Source of the DNA: Candidatus Faecivivens stercorigallinarum
GTDB lineage: Bacteria > Bacillota > Clostridia > Oscillospirales > Ruminococcaceae
DNA length: 11,298 nt
Direction: 5' to 3'
Assembly: GCA_018715465.1 (NCBI GenBank)
Contig: DVLN01000059.1
Span: 1-11,298 of the forward strand
Positions 1-7,521 of the stretch are shown here, piece by piece. Within the stretch, counting starts at the first letter, position 1, and each line of letters opens with the position of its first letter. A program made the translations under genes and the position numbers. The notes beneath the pieces were generated by a model. The model saw only the letters and a list, made by a program, of their open reading frames with translations, was not told the DNA's origin and made no database searches.

Positions 1-60
1 CGGTAGAGCGCATGACTGTTAATCATGATGTCGTCAGTTCGAGCCTGACAGGAGCAGCCA
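1..60 (+). tRNA. tRNA-Asn (anticodon GUU), 5' end cut by window edge
   Basis: This is the 3' portion of a tRNA. The anticodon stem CATGA/TCATG encloses the loop CTGTTAA, whose anticodon GTT reads Asn codons AAC and AAU. The T arm is GTCAG, loop TTCGAGC, then CTGAC. It is followed by a 7-nt acceptor strand (AGGAGCA), discriminator G at 57 and an encoded CCA at 58-60. About 16 nt (5' acceptor strand and start of the D arm) lie before the window. The gene matters here because the operon at 4562-9606 is predicted to make Asn on this tRNA and to be regulated by it. Confidence 0.93.
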
Positions 61-62
61 GT

Positions 63-100
63 AAACCCACTTGGTAAAAACCAGGTGGGTTTTTGTTATT
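63..100 (+). terminator. Intrinsic terminator after tRNA-Asn
   Basis: Arm AAACCCACTTGG (63-74) pairs with CCAGGTGGGTTT (81-92) with one G-U wobble. The arms are separated by a 6-nt loop and followed by a T-rich run. It starts 3 nt after the CCA end, so this tRNA is probably the last gene of its transcript. Confidence 0.88.
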
Positions 101-119
101 GTTATAATTTGTATATCAT

Positions 120-157
120 AAAACCGGCGGACACCATTTTCAGGCTCCGTCGGTTTT
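120..157 (-). terminator. Intrinsic terminator of the CHR transporter operon (possibly bidirectional)
   Basis: AAAACCGGCGGA (120-131) pairs with TCCGTCGGTTTT (146-157) with one internal mismatch. It lies immediately beyond the stop of the last CHR gene at 163. Read on the minus strand the stem runs into TTTTATGATAT. Read on the plus strand it runs into TTTTGTCTTTTAT, so it could also back up the tRNA terminator. Confidence 0.75.
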
Positions 158-162
158 GTCTT

Positions 163-729
163 TTATAACAGTTTATCTGCAACTGGATACAGAATCAATC
201 CGCCGATACCAGCGCCGACCATTACTGTGATCGGATTCGGTTTTTTCCATCGTAGAATGACCAATGCAATGGCAAAGATCAAAACTGCAATCCAATCGGT
301 TGTTGAAAAGTTGATAGCGTTTGGCCAGGCTGCTGAGATAAACAGGGATACGCCGGCCCCCGCAATCATTGCAATGACAGCAGGACGCAGTCCGGAAAGG
401 ACACCTTGTATCATTGAAAGAGAACGGTAACGATAGTAGACATACGCCAGAATTGAAATAATGATACAGGAAGGAAGCGTGCAGCCGAGGGTTGCGATAA
501 TAGCACCTGGGAGTCCTGCAATTTGTATACCGACAAAGGTTGCGGAATTAATCGCGACCGGACCGGGGGTCATCTGAGAGATCGTGATAATATCCGAGAA
601 CTGTGTCATCGTCAGCCAGGGATGCAGTTCCACAACTTGATGCTGAATAAGCGGAAGGGAAGCGTATCCACCGCCGAAGCTGAACAGTCCAATCTGAAAG
701 AAGCTCCAGAAAAGCTCCAGATAGATCAT
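163..729 (-). CDS. Short-chain CHR (chromate) transporter family protein, second gene of pair
   Basis: This is a 188-residue, very hydrophobic membrane protein of the CHR/chromate ion transporter family. It carries the two family signatures: FGGGY at residues 18-22 followed by LPLI, and TPGPVAIN at 54-61. At about 190 residues it is a half-size (short-chain) CHR protein. These are normally encoded as tandem pairs thought to act together, whereas long CHR proteins carry both halves in one chain. Its ATG overlaps the stop of the upstream half by 4 bp (ATGA), so translation is coupled, and a strong AAAGGAGGAG ribosome site lies just upstream. Family members export chromate, but the natural substrate in an anaerobe is unproven and could be another oxyanion. 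The family call is firm; the substrate is not. Confidence 0.9.
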   Translation of the reverse strand: MIYLELFWSFFQIGLFSFGGGYASLPLIQHQVVELHPWLTMTQFSDIITISQMTPGPVAINSATFVGIQIAGLPGAIIATLGCTLPSCIIISILAYVYYRYRSLSMIQGVLSGLRPAVIAMIAGAGVSLFISAAWPNAINFSTTDWIAVLIFAIALVILRWKKPNPITVMVGAGIGGLILYPVADKLL

Positions 730-1301
730 TTTTTCTCCTCCTTTTTGCTATACTTGCTGCACCATAGGGTATGCAAACCACCAACCAGTCCGCTGACCAG
801 AATCACCAGAATGACGTTAACATCAAACCAGACGGTGGCAATAAAAGCAGCAACCATGATCAGAGTCGGGAGTATTTGTTTCTTTTTGAGGATATCCAGC
901 CCCATTGTCATGACAACGTCAGCAATTACAGCGACAACGCCTGCTGCCATTCCTTTGAGTAATAGATTTACGATTTGATTGCTGCGGAACGCTGCGTAAA
1001 ACAGTGAAATAACCGACAAAATAATCAGTGGAGGAAGAACAGTTCCCAGTACTGTGACAATACCGCCCAAAATACCGCCTGCACGATAGCCGACCAGAAT
1101 TGAGGCATTGACCGCAATTGGCCCTGGGGCAGACTGAGCGATAGCCGTCAGATCGAGCATTTCATCTTCCTCGATCCAGTGGAGCTTTTCGACAAACTGT
1201 TTTCTCATCAGCGGGATAATGACATAACCGCCGCCAAAGGTAAAGGCACTGAGTTTAAAGGTGGAGAGAAAAAGCTGGAGATATTTCCGGCCTTTTTTCA
1301 T
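726..1301 (-). CDS. Short-chain CHR (chromate) transporter family protein, first gene of pair
   Basis: This is a 191-residue membrane protein, the partner half of the CHR pair. It shows FGGGY at 22-26 with the following IIPL, and APGPIAVN at 58-65, then several hydrophobic segments and a Lys/Glu-rich hydrophilic tail (KYSKKEEKK). The frame is open up to 1355, but I chose the ATG at 1301: AGAAGGG (1310-1316) sits 8 nt upstream, and the positively charged MKKGRKYLQL start is typical of the family. The pair is transcribed away from a LysR-type gene across a 148-bp spacer, so that regulator most likely controls it. The two halves are similar in motif layout but divergent in sequence, as expected for subunits of a hetero-oligomer. 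Substrate unproven. Confidence 0.9.
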   Translation of the reverse strand: MKKGRKYLQLFLSTFKLSAFTFGGGYVIIPLMRKQFVEKLHWIEEDEMLDLTAIAQSAPGPIAVNASILVGYRAGGILGGIVTVLGTVLPPLIILSVISLFYAAFRSNQIVNLLLKGMAAGVVAVIADVVMTMGLDILKKKQILPTLIMVAAFIATVWFDVNVILVILVSGLVGGLHTLWCSKYSKKEEKK

Positions 1302-1367
1302 TGGATCATCCCTTCTTTCACGGTATTTGGTGCCTGAGCCGTATAGCGCAAGCATTTGACAGGTTAT

Positions 1368-1397
1368 ATTATAGCACTTGATTTCTTATAAGAAAAA
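1368..1397 (-). promoter_or_regulatory. Candidate promoter of the CHR transporter operon
   Basis: On the minus strand a perfect TATAAT -10 box lies at 1373-1368. At 17-18 bp upstream there is only a weak -35 (TTTTCT or TTTTTC, about 1391-1397). A good -10 with a poor -35 overlapped by the palindrome at 1382-1395 fits a promoter that needs activation by the neighbouring LysR protein. The activation step is inference. Confidence 0.5.
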
Positions 1398-1406
1398 TAG
1401 TATAAT
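1378..1406 (+). promoter_or_regulatory. Promoter of the LysR-type regulator gene
   Basis: TTGATT (1378-1383) and TATAAT (1401-1406) are separated by 17 bp, a near-consensus sigma-A promoter. It sits about 44 bp before the regulator's ATG. The spacer contains the palindrome 1382-1395, so binding there would repress this promoter, as expected for LysR autoregulation. Confidence 0.65.
1382..1395. promoter_or_regulatory. Perfect 14-bp palindrome, candidate LysR operator
   Basis: TTTCTTATAAGAAA is an exact inverted repeat and contains the T-N11-A pattern of LysR-family binding sites. It covers the spacer of the plus-strand promoter and the -35 region of the minus-strand promoter. Binding by the adjacent regulator is inferred from position only. 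Confidence 0.55.
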
Positions 1407-1449
1407 TTTATTGTATATATAAGTGATTCAATATAAGGAGGCGCTATAA

Positions 1450-2376
1450 ATGACGCTGCGGCATATCCGTATCTTCCTGGCTGTCTGCAATCATGATAAC
1501 AATATTACCCGTGCGGCCGAATCGTTGTATATGACCCAGCCGGCGGTCAGCCTGGCAATTCATGAGCTGGAAAATTATTACGGGGTGCGGTTGTTTGAAA
1601 GGATCTCCCGCAAACTGTATATCACTGAGGCCGGAAAACAGATGCAGGAATACGCTTCCCATCTGTTGTCAATGTTTGATGACATGGAACGGGAGCTGCG
1701 GAATTGGGATTCGGCAGGTATTTTGCGGGTTGGTGCCAGTATTACGATCGGTTCACAGTTTATGCCCGAATATGTCAGTCGTTATCAAATAGTCTGCCCA
1801 GCGGTGGAAGTAAAGGTGCAGGTCGGGCCCACCGGGTATCTTGAAAAAGAGTTGCTGGCAAACCATCTTGACTTTGCGCTGGTGGAAGGTGTCGTTCATT
1901 CGCCCCATCTGGTGTGTGACAAATATATGGAAGATGCGCTGGTTGCGGTTTGCGCACCGGGAAAACCGTTTCAGAAAGGGGAGACAGTTGAAATTGAGCA
2001 ATTTCGCAGCCAGCGATTATTGCTGAGAGAAAGCGGAAGCGGTACAAGGGAAAAGTTTGACAGTGCTGCCCGGCTGGCCGGTTTTTCGGTAGAGCCGTCG
2101 TGGGAATCGACCAGTACAGGTGCATTGGTCAATGCTGCCATCCACGGGCTTGGGATTGCAGTCCTGCCGGGGCGGATGGTTGTGGATGAGTTGGAAAAAG
2201 GGGAGGTCGTCTCGTTTTTGGTTAAAGGAATGGATCTTCGCCGCAAGTTTAAGATCGTTTATCACAAAAATAAATTTCTGTCCTCGTCAGCCCGTATTTT
2301 TATCCGGATTTGCCGTCAGTATGCGGCGAAAGCCCCGGAAGATAGTGGAGCAATTTTTGCGGCGGATACAGAATAA
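1450..2376 (+). CDS. LysR-type transcriptional regulator
   Basis: This 308-residue protein has the usual LysR length and layout. The N-terminal winged helix-turn-helix spans about residues 2-60, with NITRAAESLYMTQPAVS forming the recognition region, then LFER and ITEAG. A periplasmic-binding-like effector domain spans about residues 90-295, starting at LRVGASITIG. AAGGAGG at 1435-1441 lies 8 nt before the ATG. Its sequence style resembles the CysL/CbbR branch of LysR proteins, which sense small anions or metabolites, but I cannot identify the effector. It is divergent from the CHR pair with interleaved promoters, the classic layout for a LysR activator and its target. No clear terminator separates it from the downstream beta-galactosidase, so some readthrough is possible. 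Confidence 0.93.
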   Translation: MTLRHIRIFLAVCNHDNNITRAAESLYMTQPAVSLAIHELENYYGVRLFERISRKLYITEAGKQMQEYASHLLSMFDDMERELRNWDSAGILRVGASITIGSQFMPEYVSRYQIVCPAVEVKVQVGPTGYLEKELLANHLDFALVEGVVHSPHLVCDKYMEDALVAVCAPGKPFQKGETVEIEQFRSQRLLLRESGSGTREKFDSAARLAGFSVEPSWESTSTGALVNAAIHGLGIAVLPGRMVVDELEKGEVVSFLVKGMDLRRKFKIVYHKNKFLSSSARIFIRICRQYAAKAPEDSGAIFAADTE

Positions 2377-2404
2377 TTTATAAAAAATTGACGGTATTTG
2401 CTGA

Positions 2405-2433
2405 TAGACATTGGTTTGCCGCTGTGTTATAAT
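2405..2433 (+). promoter_or_regulatory. Promoter of the beta-galactosidase gene
   Basis: TAGACA (2405-2410), a 17-bp spacer, then TATAAT (2428-2433), with TG at 2425-2426 making an extended -10. This is a strong predicted sigma-A promoter 48 bp before the ATG. No obvious catabolite-control (cre) site or operator was recognised around it. Confidence 0.7.
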
Positions 2434-2481
2434 CAAAATGGATTGAATAACAACATTGTGTCAGAAAGGAAGGAAAAAAAT

Positions 2482-4488
2482 ATGGCTGTAATCAAGCCGC
2501 CTTATCTTGGTGCCGCGTATTACCCGGAAGGATGGTCCGACCAGCGGGTGGATGAAGATGTCCGGCAGATGAAGGAAACAGGTATCAACCTGGTACGTCT
2601 GGCGGAATTTGCCTGGAGCCGTCTGGAACCGGAGGAAGGCAGATATGACTTTGGATGGCTGCGGCGGGTAATTGCCAAGCTGGACGCCGCAGGCATTGGC
2701 GTGATTCTCTGTACCCCCAGTGCTACGCCGCCGGTCTGGCTGACAGAGAAATACCCGGATATTCTTCCGATGGCGGAGGATGGACGGCGGACGACCCATG
2801 GTGCGCGTCTGCACTATTGCCCAAATCATGAGATTTATCAGGAGTATATTCGGAAAATCAATGAAGCGCTCGTTCAGGAATTTGACAGCTGTTCCAATGT
2901 AATTGGGTGGCAGGTAGACAATGAGGTGTATACCTGGCAGGGAAAGGGCTGTTTTTGCCCGACCTGTCAGGAAAAGTTTCGCCAGTTTTTAAAAGAACGC
3001 TATGGTACAGTGGAACAGCTCAACCGTTGCTGGCAGCTGACCCTATGGAGCCAGGAGTACAAGAATTTTGATCAGATCCCGATGCCCAGAAGCGATGTCT
3101 GGCACCATCCGGCGCTGAAAACGGCCTGGCTGGAATTCCAGGAAGATTCGATTACCGAATATGTCAGCCGTCAGTATCGCACCATCAAAAAATATTCCAG
3201 AAAACCCGTCGGTACCGATATGATGCCGCTGCCGCTGGTCAGCCATGTTAAATTGACCCGGGAAGCGGACGTTGTAATGTTCAATCATTACAATGATGAG
3301 GACAATCTGGGACAGGTCTTTTTCTGGTTTGAATATCTGAAGACTCTGCGGGACATACCGATGTGGAATACTGAGACCGACCCCTGCGGCAACGGCAGCA
3401 CTGCCAGACAGGCATATAAGCCGCGTGGTTTTTGTACAGTCAATTCCTGGCTGCCGCTGATTTTTGGCGGGGAAGCAAATCTGTACTGGCACTGGAGGGC
3501 GCATCGTGCAGGACATGAACTGATGCATGGTGCCGTCATCGACGCCCATGGCCGGCCCAATCATACCTATGGAGAGATCAAGCAGCTGGCAGCCGATTTT
3601 AAACGATGCGCCGATTTTCTTGTCCAGACGAAAGTTTCGCCTGCACCGATTGCCATTCATTATGACGCGCTGGCTGAAAAGCAATTTCTTGCTCAGCCCA
3701 TTGCGGCAGGACTTAAATATCAGCCGATACTGCGGGATTGTTTTTATGAACCGCTCCGCCGCGCTGGTCAGCGGGTTGATATCATTCCGCCTTGCCACGA
3801 TCTTTCGCAATACCGGGTGGTTCTCTCACCGCTTCTGCCTTATATTGAACAGGAACTTTTATCTCGTCTGTACAGCTGGATAGAAGCGGGTGGTATCTGG
3901 ATTGCAGGGCCGCTGACAGGATGTCGGGATGCTGCTGGCGGACAGCTGGAAAAGCCGTTGGGACCGCTGGAGGAATGGGCAGGCTGTGTCCGCAGATATG
4001 CGCTGGCAGCTAATGAAAAGTATCCATTTGATCTGCACGACGTGTATGGCGAAAAGAGCGACGGTGCTGTCTGGTATGATGCTTTTCAGACACAGGAAGG
4101 CCGGGCGGCAGCCGTTTACTGGAATGCTTCTTATGAGCTGGCAGGTATGGCGGCTGTGGTCGAAAGAAAGATCGGAAAAGGAAAGATCATCCTGTTGGGC
4201 ACTGTACCGCAGAAAGAACTGCTCCTTCGGTTGGTTGAGGTTGACACCAGCAGGCAGGCGGTTAAAGATTATCAGCAGCCGGATTATCAGTTATCAGATA
4301 ACCTTCTTGCTGTACCGCGTGTCACCGGAAATGGTCTGGAAGCTGGCGTGCTGCTGGCGGAATTTACCGGTCAGAAGGGACAGCTGTATCTGACCAGAAA
4401 GGCAGAGGATCTCCGTACCGGTCAGTTATTCAGTGGAAGGGTGGAAGTTTCGCCTTGGACGGTCATGGTTCTGCGCTACGTTGAATAA
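2482..4488 (+). CDS. Beta-galactosidase, glycoside hydrolase family 42
   Basis: A 668-residue cytoplasmic GH42 enzyme with no signal peptide, which hydrolyses terminal beta-galactosides such as lactose or galacto-oligosaccharides taken up by the cell. The N-terminal TIM barrel starts at LGAAYYPEGW. The acid/base is Glu148 in GWQVDNE, and the nucleophile is Glu298 in WNTETD. Cys113, Cys157, Cys159 and Cys162 (the last three as CFCPTC) match the spacing of the zinc-binding cysteines of the Thermus A4 enzyme. A trimerisation-type middle domain and a small C-terminal beta domain follow. The frame is open from 2398, but I chose 2482: AAAGGAAGG (2465-2473) is 8 nt upstream, and the earlier part overlaps the promoter. 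The gene stands alone, with no sugar transporter or dedicated regulator beside it, so the natural galactoside is unknown. Confidence 0.95.
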   Translation: MAVIKPPYLGAAYYPEGWSDQRVDEDVRQMKETGINLVRLAEFAWSRLEPEEGRYDFGWLRRVIAKLDAAGIGVILCTPSATPPVWLTEKYPDILPMAEDGRRTTHGARLHYCPNHEIYQEYIRKINEALVQEFDSCSNVIGWQVDNEVYTWQGKGCFCPTCQEKFRQFLKERYGTVEQLNRCWQLTLWSQEYKNFDQIPMPRSDVWHHPALKTAWLEFQEDSITEYVSRQYRTIKKYSRKPVGTDMMPLPLVSHVKLTREADVVMFNHYNDEDNLGQVFFWFEYLKTLRDIPMWNTETDPCGNGSTARQAYKPRGFCTVNSWLPLIFGGEANLYWHWRAHRAGHELMHGAVIDAHGRPNHTYGEIKQLAADFKRCADFLVQTKVSPAPIAIHYDALAEKQFLAQPIAAGLKYQPILRDCFYEPLRRAGQRVDIIPPCHDLSQYRVVLSPLLPYIEQELLSRLYSWIEAGGIWIAGPLTGCRDAAGGQLEKPLGPLEEWAGCVRRYALAANEKYPFDLHDVYGEKSDGAVWYDAFQTQEGRAAAVYWNASYELAGMAAVVERKIGKGKIILLGTVPQKELLLRLVEVDTSRQAVKDYQQPDYQLSDNLLAVPRVTGNGLEAGVLLAEFTGQKGQLYLTRKAEDLRTGQLFSGRVEVSPWTVMVLRYVE

Positions 4489-4504
4489 TTGACCAAATGA
4501 TAAT

Positions 4505-4543
4505 AAAATCCCGGACACTCCGATCAGGAATGTTCGGGATTTT
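4505..4543. terminator. Bidirectional terminator between beta-galactosidase and gatB
   Basis: AAAATCCCGGACA (4505-4517) pairs with TGTTCGGGATTTT (4531-4543) with one G-U wobble. The stem has A-rich and T-rich flanks on both strands: TTTTCG on plus, TTTTATTAT on minus. It lies 17-18 bp from both convergent stop codons and can serve both transcripts. Confidence 0.85.
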
Positions 4544-4561
4544 CGCAGGATAAGAGGTGTT

Positions 4562-6004
4562 TCAGAATTTGGCGGCCTTTTCGTCGATCAGCTGCTGGAC
4601 AATAACCGGATTAGCCCGCCCGCCGGTCTGTCCCATGACCTGACCAACCAGCGACTTGAGGGCATTGGTTTTACCCTTTTTGAAATCGGCAATGGATTTC
4701 GGATTTTTTGCAATCGCCTGGTCAACCAGCTGTTCCAGTGTGGCCCGATCACTCAGCTGCAGCAGGTCATGTGTACGGACGTACTCTTCGGGCGACTGGT
4801 CGCCTTTTTTCCACAGCTCGCCCAGCACCTTTTTTTCGGTAGACGAGTTGATTTGTCCATCGACGGTCATGTTGACCAGTTCGGCGAGGTGTTCGGGCGA
4901 TACCGGAATGCGGACGGTGTCCTCGCTTTCCGCCGACATCAGCCGGAAAACTTCAGTCAGCATCAGGTTGGCGGCCTGTTTGGCGTATTCGGTTGCAGTG
5001 CAGACCGATTCAAAATAATCAGCGGTTTCGGGCGTAGCAGTGAGCATTTCCGCGTCAAATGGGGTCAGCCCAAACTGCTCAATATATTTTGCCTTGCGTG
5101 CATCCGGCAGGACTGGGATGGATGCTTCCAGTTCGGAGAGCTGCTGCTCACTTATTTCGATTGGCGCAAGGTCAGGATCGGGGAAATAACGGTAATCATT
5201 GGCGTCCTCTTTGCGGCGCATCGAGAAGGTTTTCCCGGACTTTTCGTCAAACCGTCTGGTCTCCTGCACGATTTCTTCCCCGTTTTCGAGCGCTTCCACC
5301 TGGCGGCGGTATTCAAACTCGATTGCTTTCTGGATATATTGGAAGGAGTTCAGGTTTTTCATTTCGGTACGGGTGCCAAACGGTTGACCCGGTTTGTGTA
5401 CCGACAGGTTGACATCACACCGCAGTGAGCCTTCCTGCATCCGGCAGTTGGAAATACCGGTATACAGGATGGTTGCGCGCAGTTTTTGCAGATAGGCGAC
5501 TGCTTCTTCCGCCGAGCGGATATCCGGTTCCGATACAATCTCAATCAGCGGAACTCCGCAGCGGTTGCAGTCGATAAAGGTACCGCTTTTATCGTGGACC
5601 AACTTTCCGGCATCTTCCTCAATGTGAATCCGGGTAATACCGATGCGTTTGGAACCGTTGGAAGTCTCAATATCCAGATGGCCGTGTTCACACAGCGGCA
5701 GATCATACTGGGAGATCTGATAGGCTTTGGGAAGGTCGGGGTAAAAGTAGTTTTTCCGGTCTTGTTTGGAATAGCGTGCAATCGTGCAGTTGGTCGCCAT
5801 ACCGGCCTTGATCGCATATTCTACAACCTTGCGGTTGAGGACAGGAAGAGAGCCGGGCAGCCCCATACAGACCGGACAGACGTGGGTGTTGGGTTCTGCG
5901 CCAAAATCGGTTGGGCAGCTGCAAAAGATTTTGGTTCGGGTTTTCAGCTCGACATGGACTTCCAGCCCGATGACCATTTCATATTCAGAAGTAAATGCAG
6001 GCAT
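4562..6004 (-). CDS. gatB: Asp-tRNA(Asn)/Glu-tRNA(Gln) amidotransferase subunit B
   Basis: A 480-residue GatB of normal length. It is the kinase/transamidase subunit of GatCAB, which activates the side-chain carboxylate of mischarged Asp-tRNA-Asn or Glu-tRNA-Gln with ATP and amidates it with ammonia channelled from GatA. Visible signatures are IGLEVHVEL near residue 12 and the zinc-binding cysteines 28, 30, 43 and 46 (CSCPTDF...CPVCMGLPG). They are followed by KNYFYPDLPKAYQISQYD, and a C-terminal helical YqeY-like tRNA-binding domain ends in GRANPVIVQQL. It is the last gene of the operon, 23 bp after gatA, and ends just before the bidirectional terminator. An AGAGG site lies about 11 nt before the ATG. 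Confidence 0.97.
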   Translation of the reverse strand: MPAFTSEYEMVIGLEVHVELKTRTKIFCSCPTDFGAEPNTHVCPVCMGLPGSLPVLNRKVVEYAIKAGMATNCTIARYSKQDRKNYFYPDLPKAYQISQYDLPLCEHGHLDIETSNGSKRIGITRIHIEEDAGKLVHDKSGTFIDCNRCGVPLIEIVSEPDIRSAEEAVAYLQKLRATILYTGISNCRMQEGSLRCDVNLSVHKPGQPFGTRTEMKNLNSFQYIQKAIEFEYRRQVEALENGEEIVQETRRFDEKSGKTFSMRRKEDANDYRYFPDPDLAPIEISEQQLSELEASIPVLPDARKAKYIEQFGLTPFDAEMLTATPETADYFESVCTATEYAKQAANLMLTEVFRLMSAESEDTVRIPVSPEHLAELVNMTVDGQINSSTEKKVLGELWKKGDQSPEEYVRTHDLLQLSDRATLEQLVDQAIAKNPKSIADFKKGKTNALKSLVGQVMGQTGGRANPVIVQQLIDEKAAKF

Positions 6005-6027
6005 CTTGATTCATTCCTCTCTGGCAG

Positions 6028-7482
6028 TTATCGGGAAATCCCGGATGTTTCAAATGCGTAGCCGATGCGGTACAGTGCCGGTTCCGAAAAAGCAGGACCA
6101 ATCAGCTGCATGCCGACGGGCAGACCGCTGTCTGCCGTCGCACAGGGCATCGAAAGAGCGGGAAGACCGGCAATATTGACCGGAACGGTGTAGATATCCC
6201 CGAGATACATCTCCAGTGGGTTGGATGTCTTTTCTCCGATCTTATAAGCGGTTGTGGGTGCAACCGGCGAGAGGATGCAGTCGCATTGTTCAAAGATCCG
6301 GTTGTAGTCATTGACGATCAGTGTCCGCACCTGCAAAGCCTTTTTATAATAGGCGTCGTAGTACCCGGAAGACAGCGCGAAAGTGCCCAGCATGATGCGG
6401 CGCTTGACCTCCTGGCCAAATCCTTCGCTGCGGGAATTCTTGTACAGGGTTGTGATGTCGTCATAATCTTTGGCCCGGTAACCGTACCGGATGCCGTCAA
6501 ATCGTGCAAGGTTGGAGGACGCTTCAGCTGAAGAAATAATATAATAAGCTGGCAGTGCATGGGAAAGGGTTGGCATCGAGACTTCTATGATTTCAGCACC
6601 CAGTTCCTTGAATCGCGTTACAGCTGTTTCAATTCCTTTGCGGACATCGTCCGAAAGTCCTTCACCCAAAAACTCTTTGGGAAGGGCAATTTTCATCCCG
6701 CGGATGTCTTTCCCCAGTTCTGCCGAATAGTTGAGGGTTTTCATGTCAATGGAAGTCGTATCCCGGCTGTCATGACCTGCAATGCAGTCCATGACCATTG
6801 CAGAATCGGCGACTGTTTTTGTCAGTGGCCCGATCTGGTCAAGCGACGAAGCAAACGCAACAAGTCCGTAACGGGATACCGTGCCGTAAGTCGGTTTCAT
6901 CCCGACAACACCGCAGAAGGCCGCTGGCTGCCGAATCGAACCGCCGGTATCACTGCCCAGTGTAAACGCGGCTTCCTCTGCTGCGACTGCTGCTGCCGAC
7001 CCGCCGGAAGAACCGCCCGGCACGCAGGTCAGGTCACGGGGATTGTGGGTGACCTGGAAATAGCTGTTTTCGGTGGAAGATCCCATCGCGAATTCATCCA
7101 TATTCAGTTTCCCAAGCATGACTGCGCCCGCTTGTTCCAGCTTTTCGATGACATGGGCGTCATAAGGGGGGACAAAGTTTTCCAGCATTCTGGAAGCACA
7201 GGTAGTGGTAAAACCTCTGGTACAGATATTGTCTTTGGTGCCGGCCGGGATTCCTGCGAGCGGGGAGAGCTTTTCTCCACGCGACCGCCGGTCGTCGATC
7301 TGTGCTGCTTTTTGCATTGCCTCCCCTTCCAGAACCGAGAGGTAGGCATGAATAGACGGTTCTTTCTCCCGTATCGTGTTCAGATAGGCGGTCGCTGCCT
7401 GAACCGCTGTGATCTCGCCTGATTGCAGGTAACTGCTCAGCTGGCAGAGTGAAAGCTCGGTAATCTGTTTGGTGTTCATCAT
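6028..7482 (-). CDS. gatA: Asp-tRNA(Asn)/Glu-tRNA(Gln) amidotransferase subunit A (glutaminase)
   Basis: GatA is an amidase-signature protein that hydrolyses glutamine to supply ammonia to GatB. With the ATG at 7482 it has 484 residues. The Ser-cisSer-Lys triad is visible as Lys83 (AGTKDN), Ser158 (PGGSSGGS) and Ser182 (DTGGSIRQP), each exactly 4 more than in the Staphylococcus aureus enzyme. The start is uncertain: an ATG at 7494 has AGAGGAG only 1 nt away, too close. The tandem ATGs at 7482 and 7479 lie 13-16 nt from that site and 5-8 nt from a GGGGA. I prefer 7482. The gene follows aspS::gatC by 27-39 bp in the same operon. Confidence 0.95.
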   Translation of the reverse strand: MMNTKQITELSLCQLSSYLQSGEITAVQAATAYLNTIREKEPSIHAYLSVLEGEAMQKAAQIDDRRSRGEKLSPLAGIPAGTKDNICTRGFTTTCASRMLENFVPPYDAHVIEKLEQAGAVMLGKLNMDEFAMGSSTENSYFQVTHNPRDLTCVPGGSSGGSAAAVAAEEAAFTLGSDTGGSIRQPAAFCGVVGMKPTYGTVSRYGLVAFASSLDQIGPLTKTVADSAMVMDCIAGHDSRDTTSIDMKTLNYSAELGKDIRGMKIALPKEFLGEGLSDDVRKGIETAVTRFKELGAEIIEVSMPTLSHALPAYYIISSAEASSNLARFDGIRYGYRAKDYDDITTLYKNSRSEGFGQEVKRRIMLGTFALSSGYYDAYYKKALQVRTLIVNDYNRIFEQCDCILSPVAPTTAYKIGEKTSNPLEMYLGDIYTVPVNIAGLPALSMPCATADSGLPVGMQLIGPAFSEPALYRIGYAFETSGISR

Positions 7483-7521
7483 TTGATTCCCCATTCTCCT
7501 CTATATATTTCGATAACGGTG

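Noticed and set aside
1302..1355. Possible 18-residue N-terminal extension of the first CHR gene
   Set aside because: It would include the ribosome site AGAAGGG, and the extra residues are charged and unlike the family.
2398..2481. Possible 28-residue N-terminal extension of the beta-galactosidase
   Set aside because: It overlaps the extended -10 promoter, and a good ribosome site with 8-nt spacing serves the ATG at 2482, where GH42 homology begins.
3043..3810. Long minus-strand open frame inside the beta-galactosidase
   Set aside because: It is antisense to strongly conserved GH42 sequence, has no ribosome site, and its product looks like no protein family.
6559..7422. Long plus-strand open frame opposite gatA (also 4769-5428 opposite gatB)
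   Set aside because: These are shadows of the amidotransferase genes with atypical composition and no start signals.
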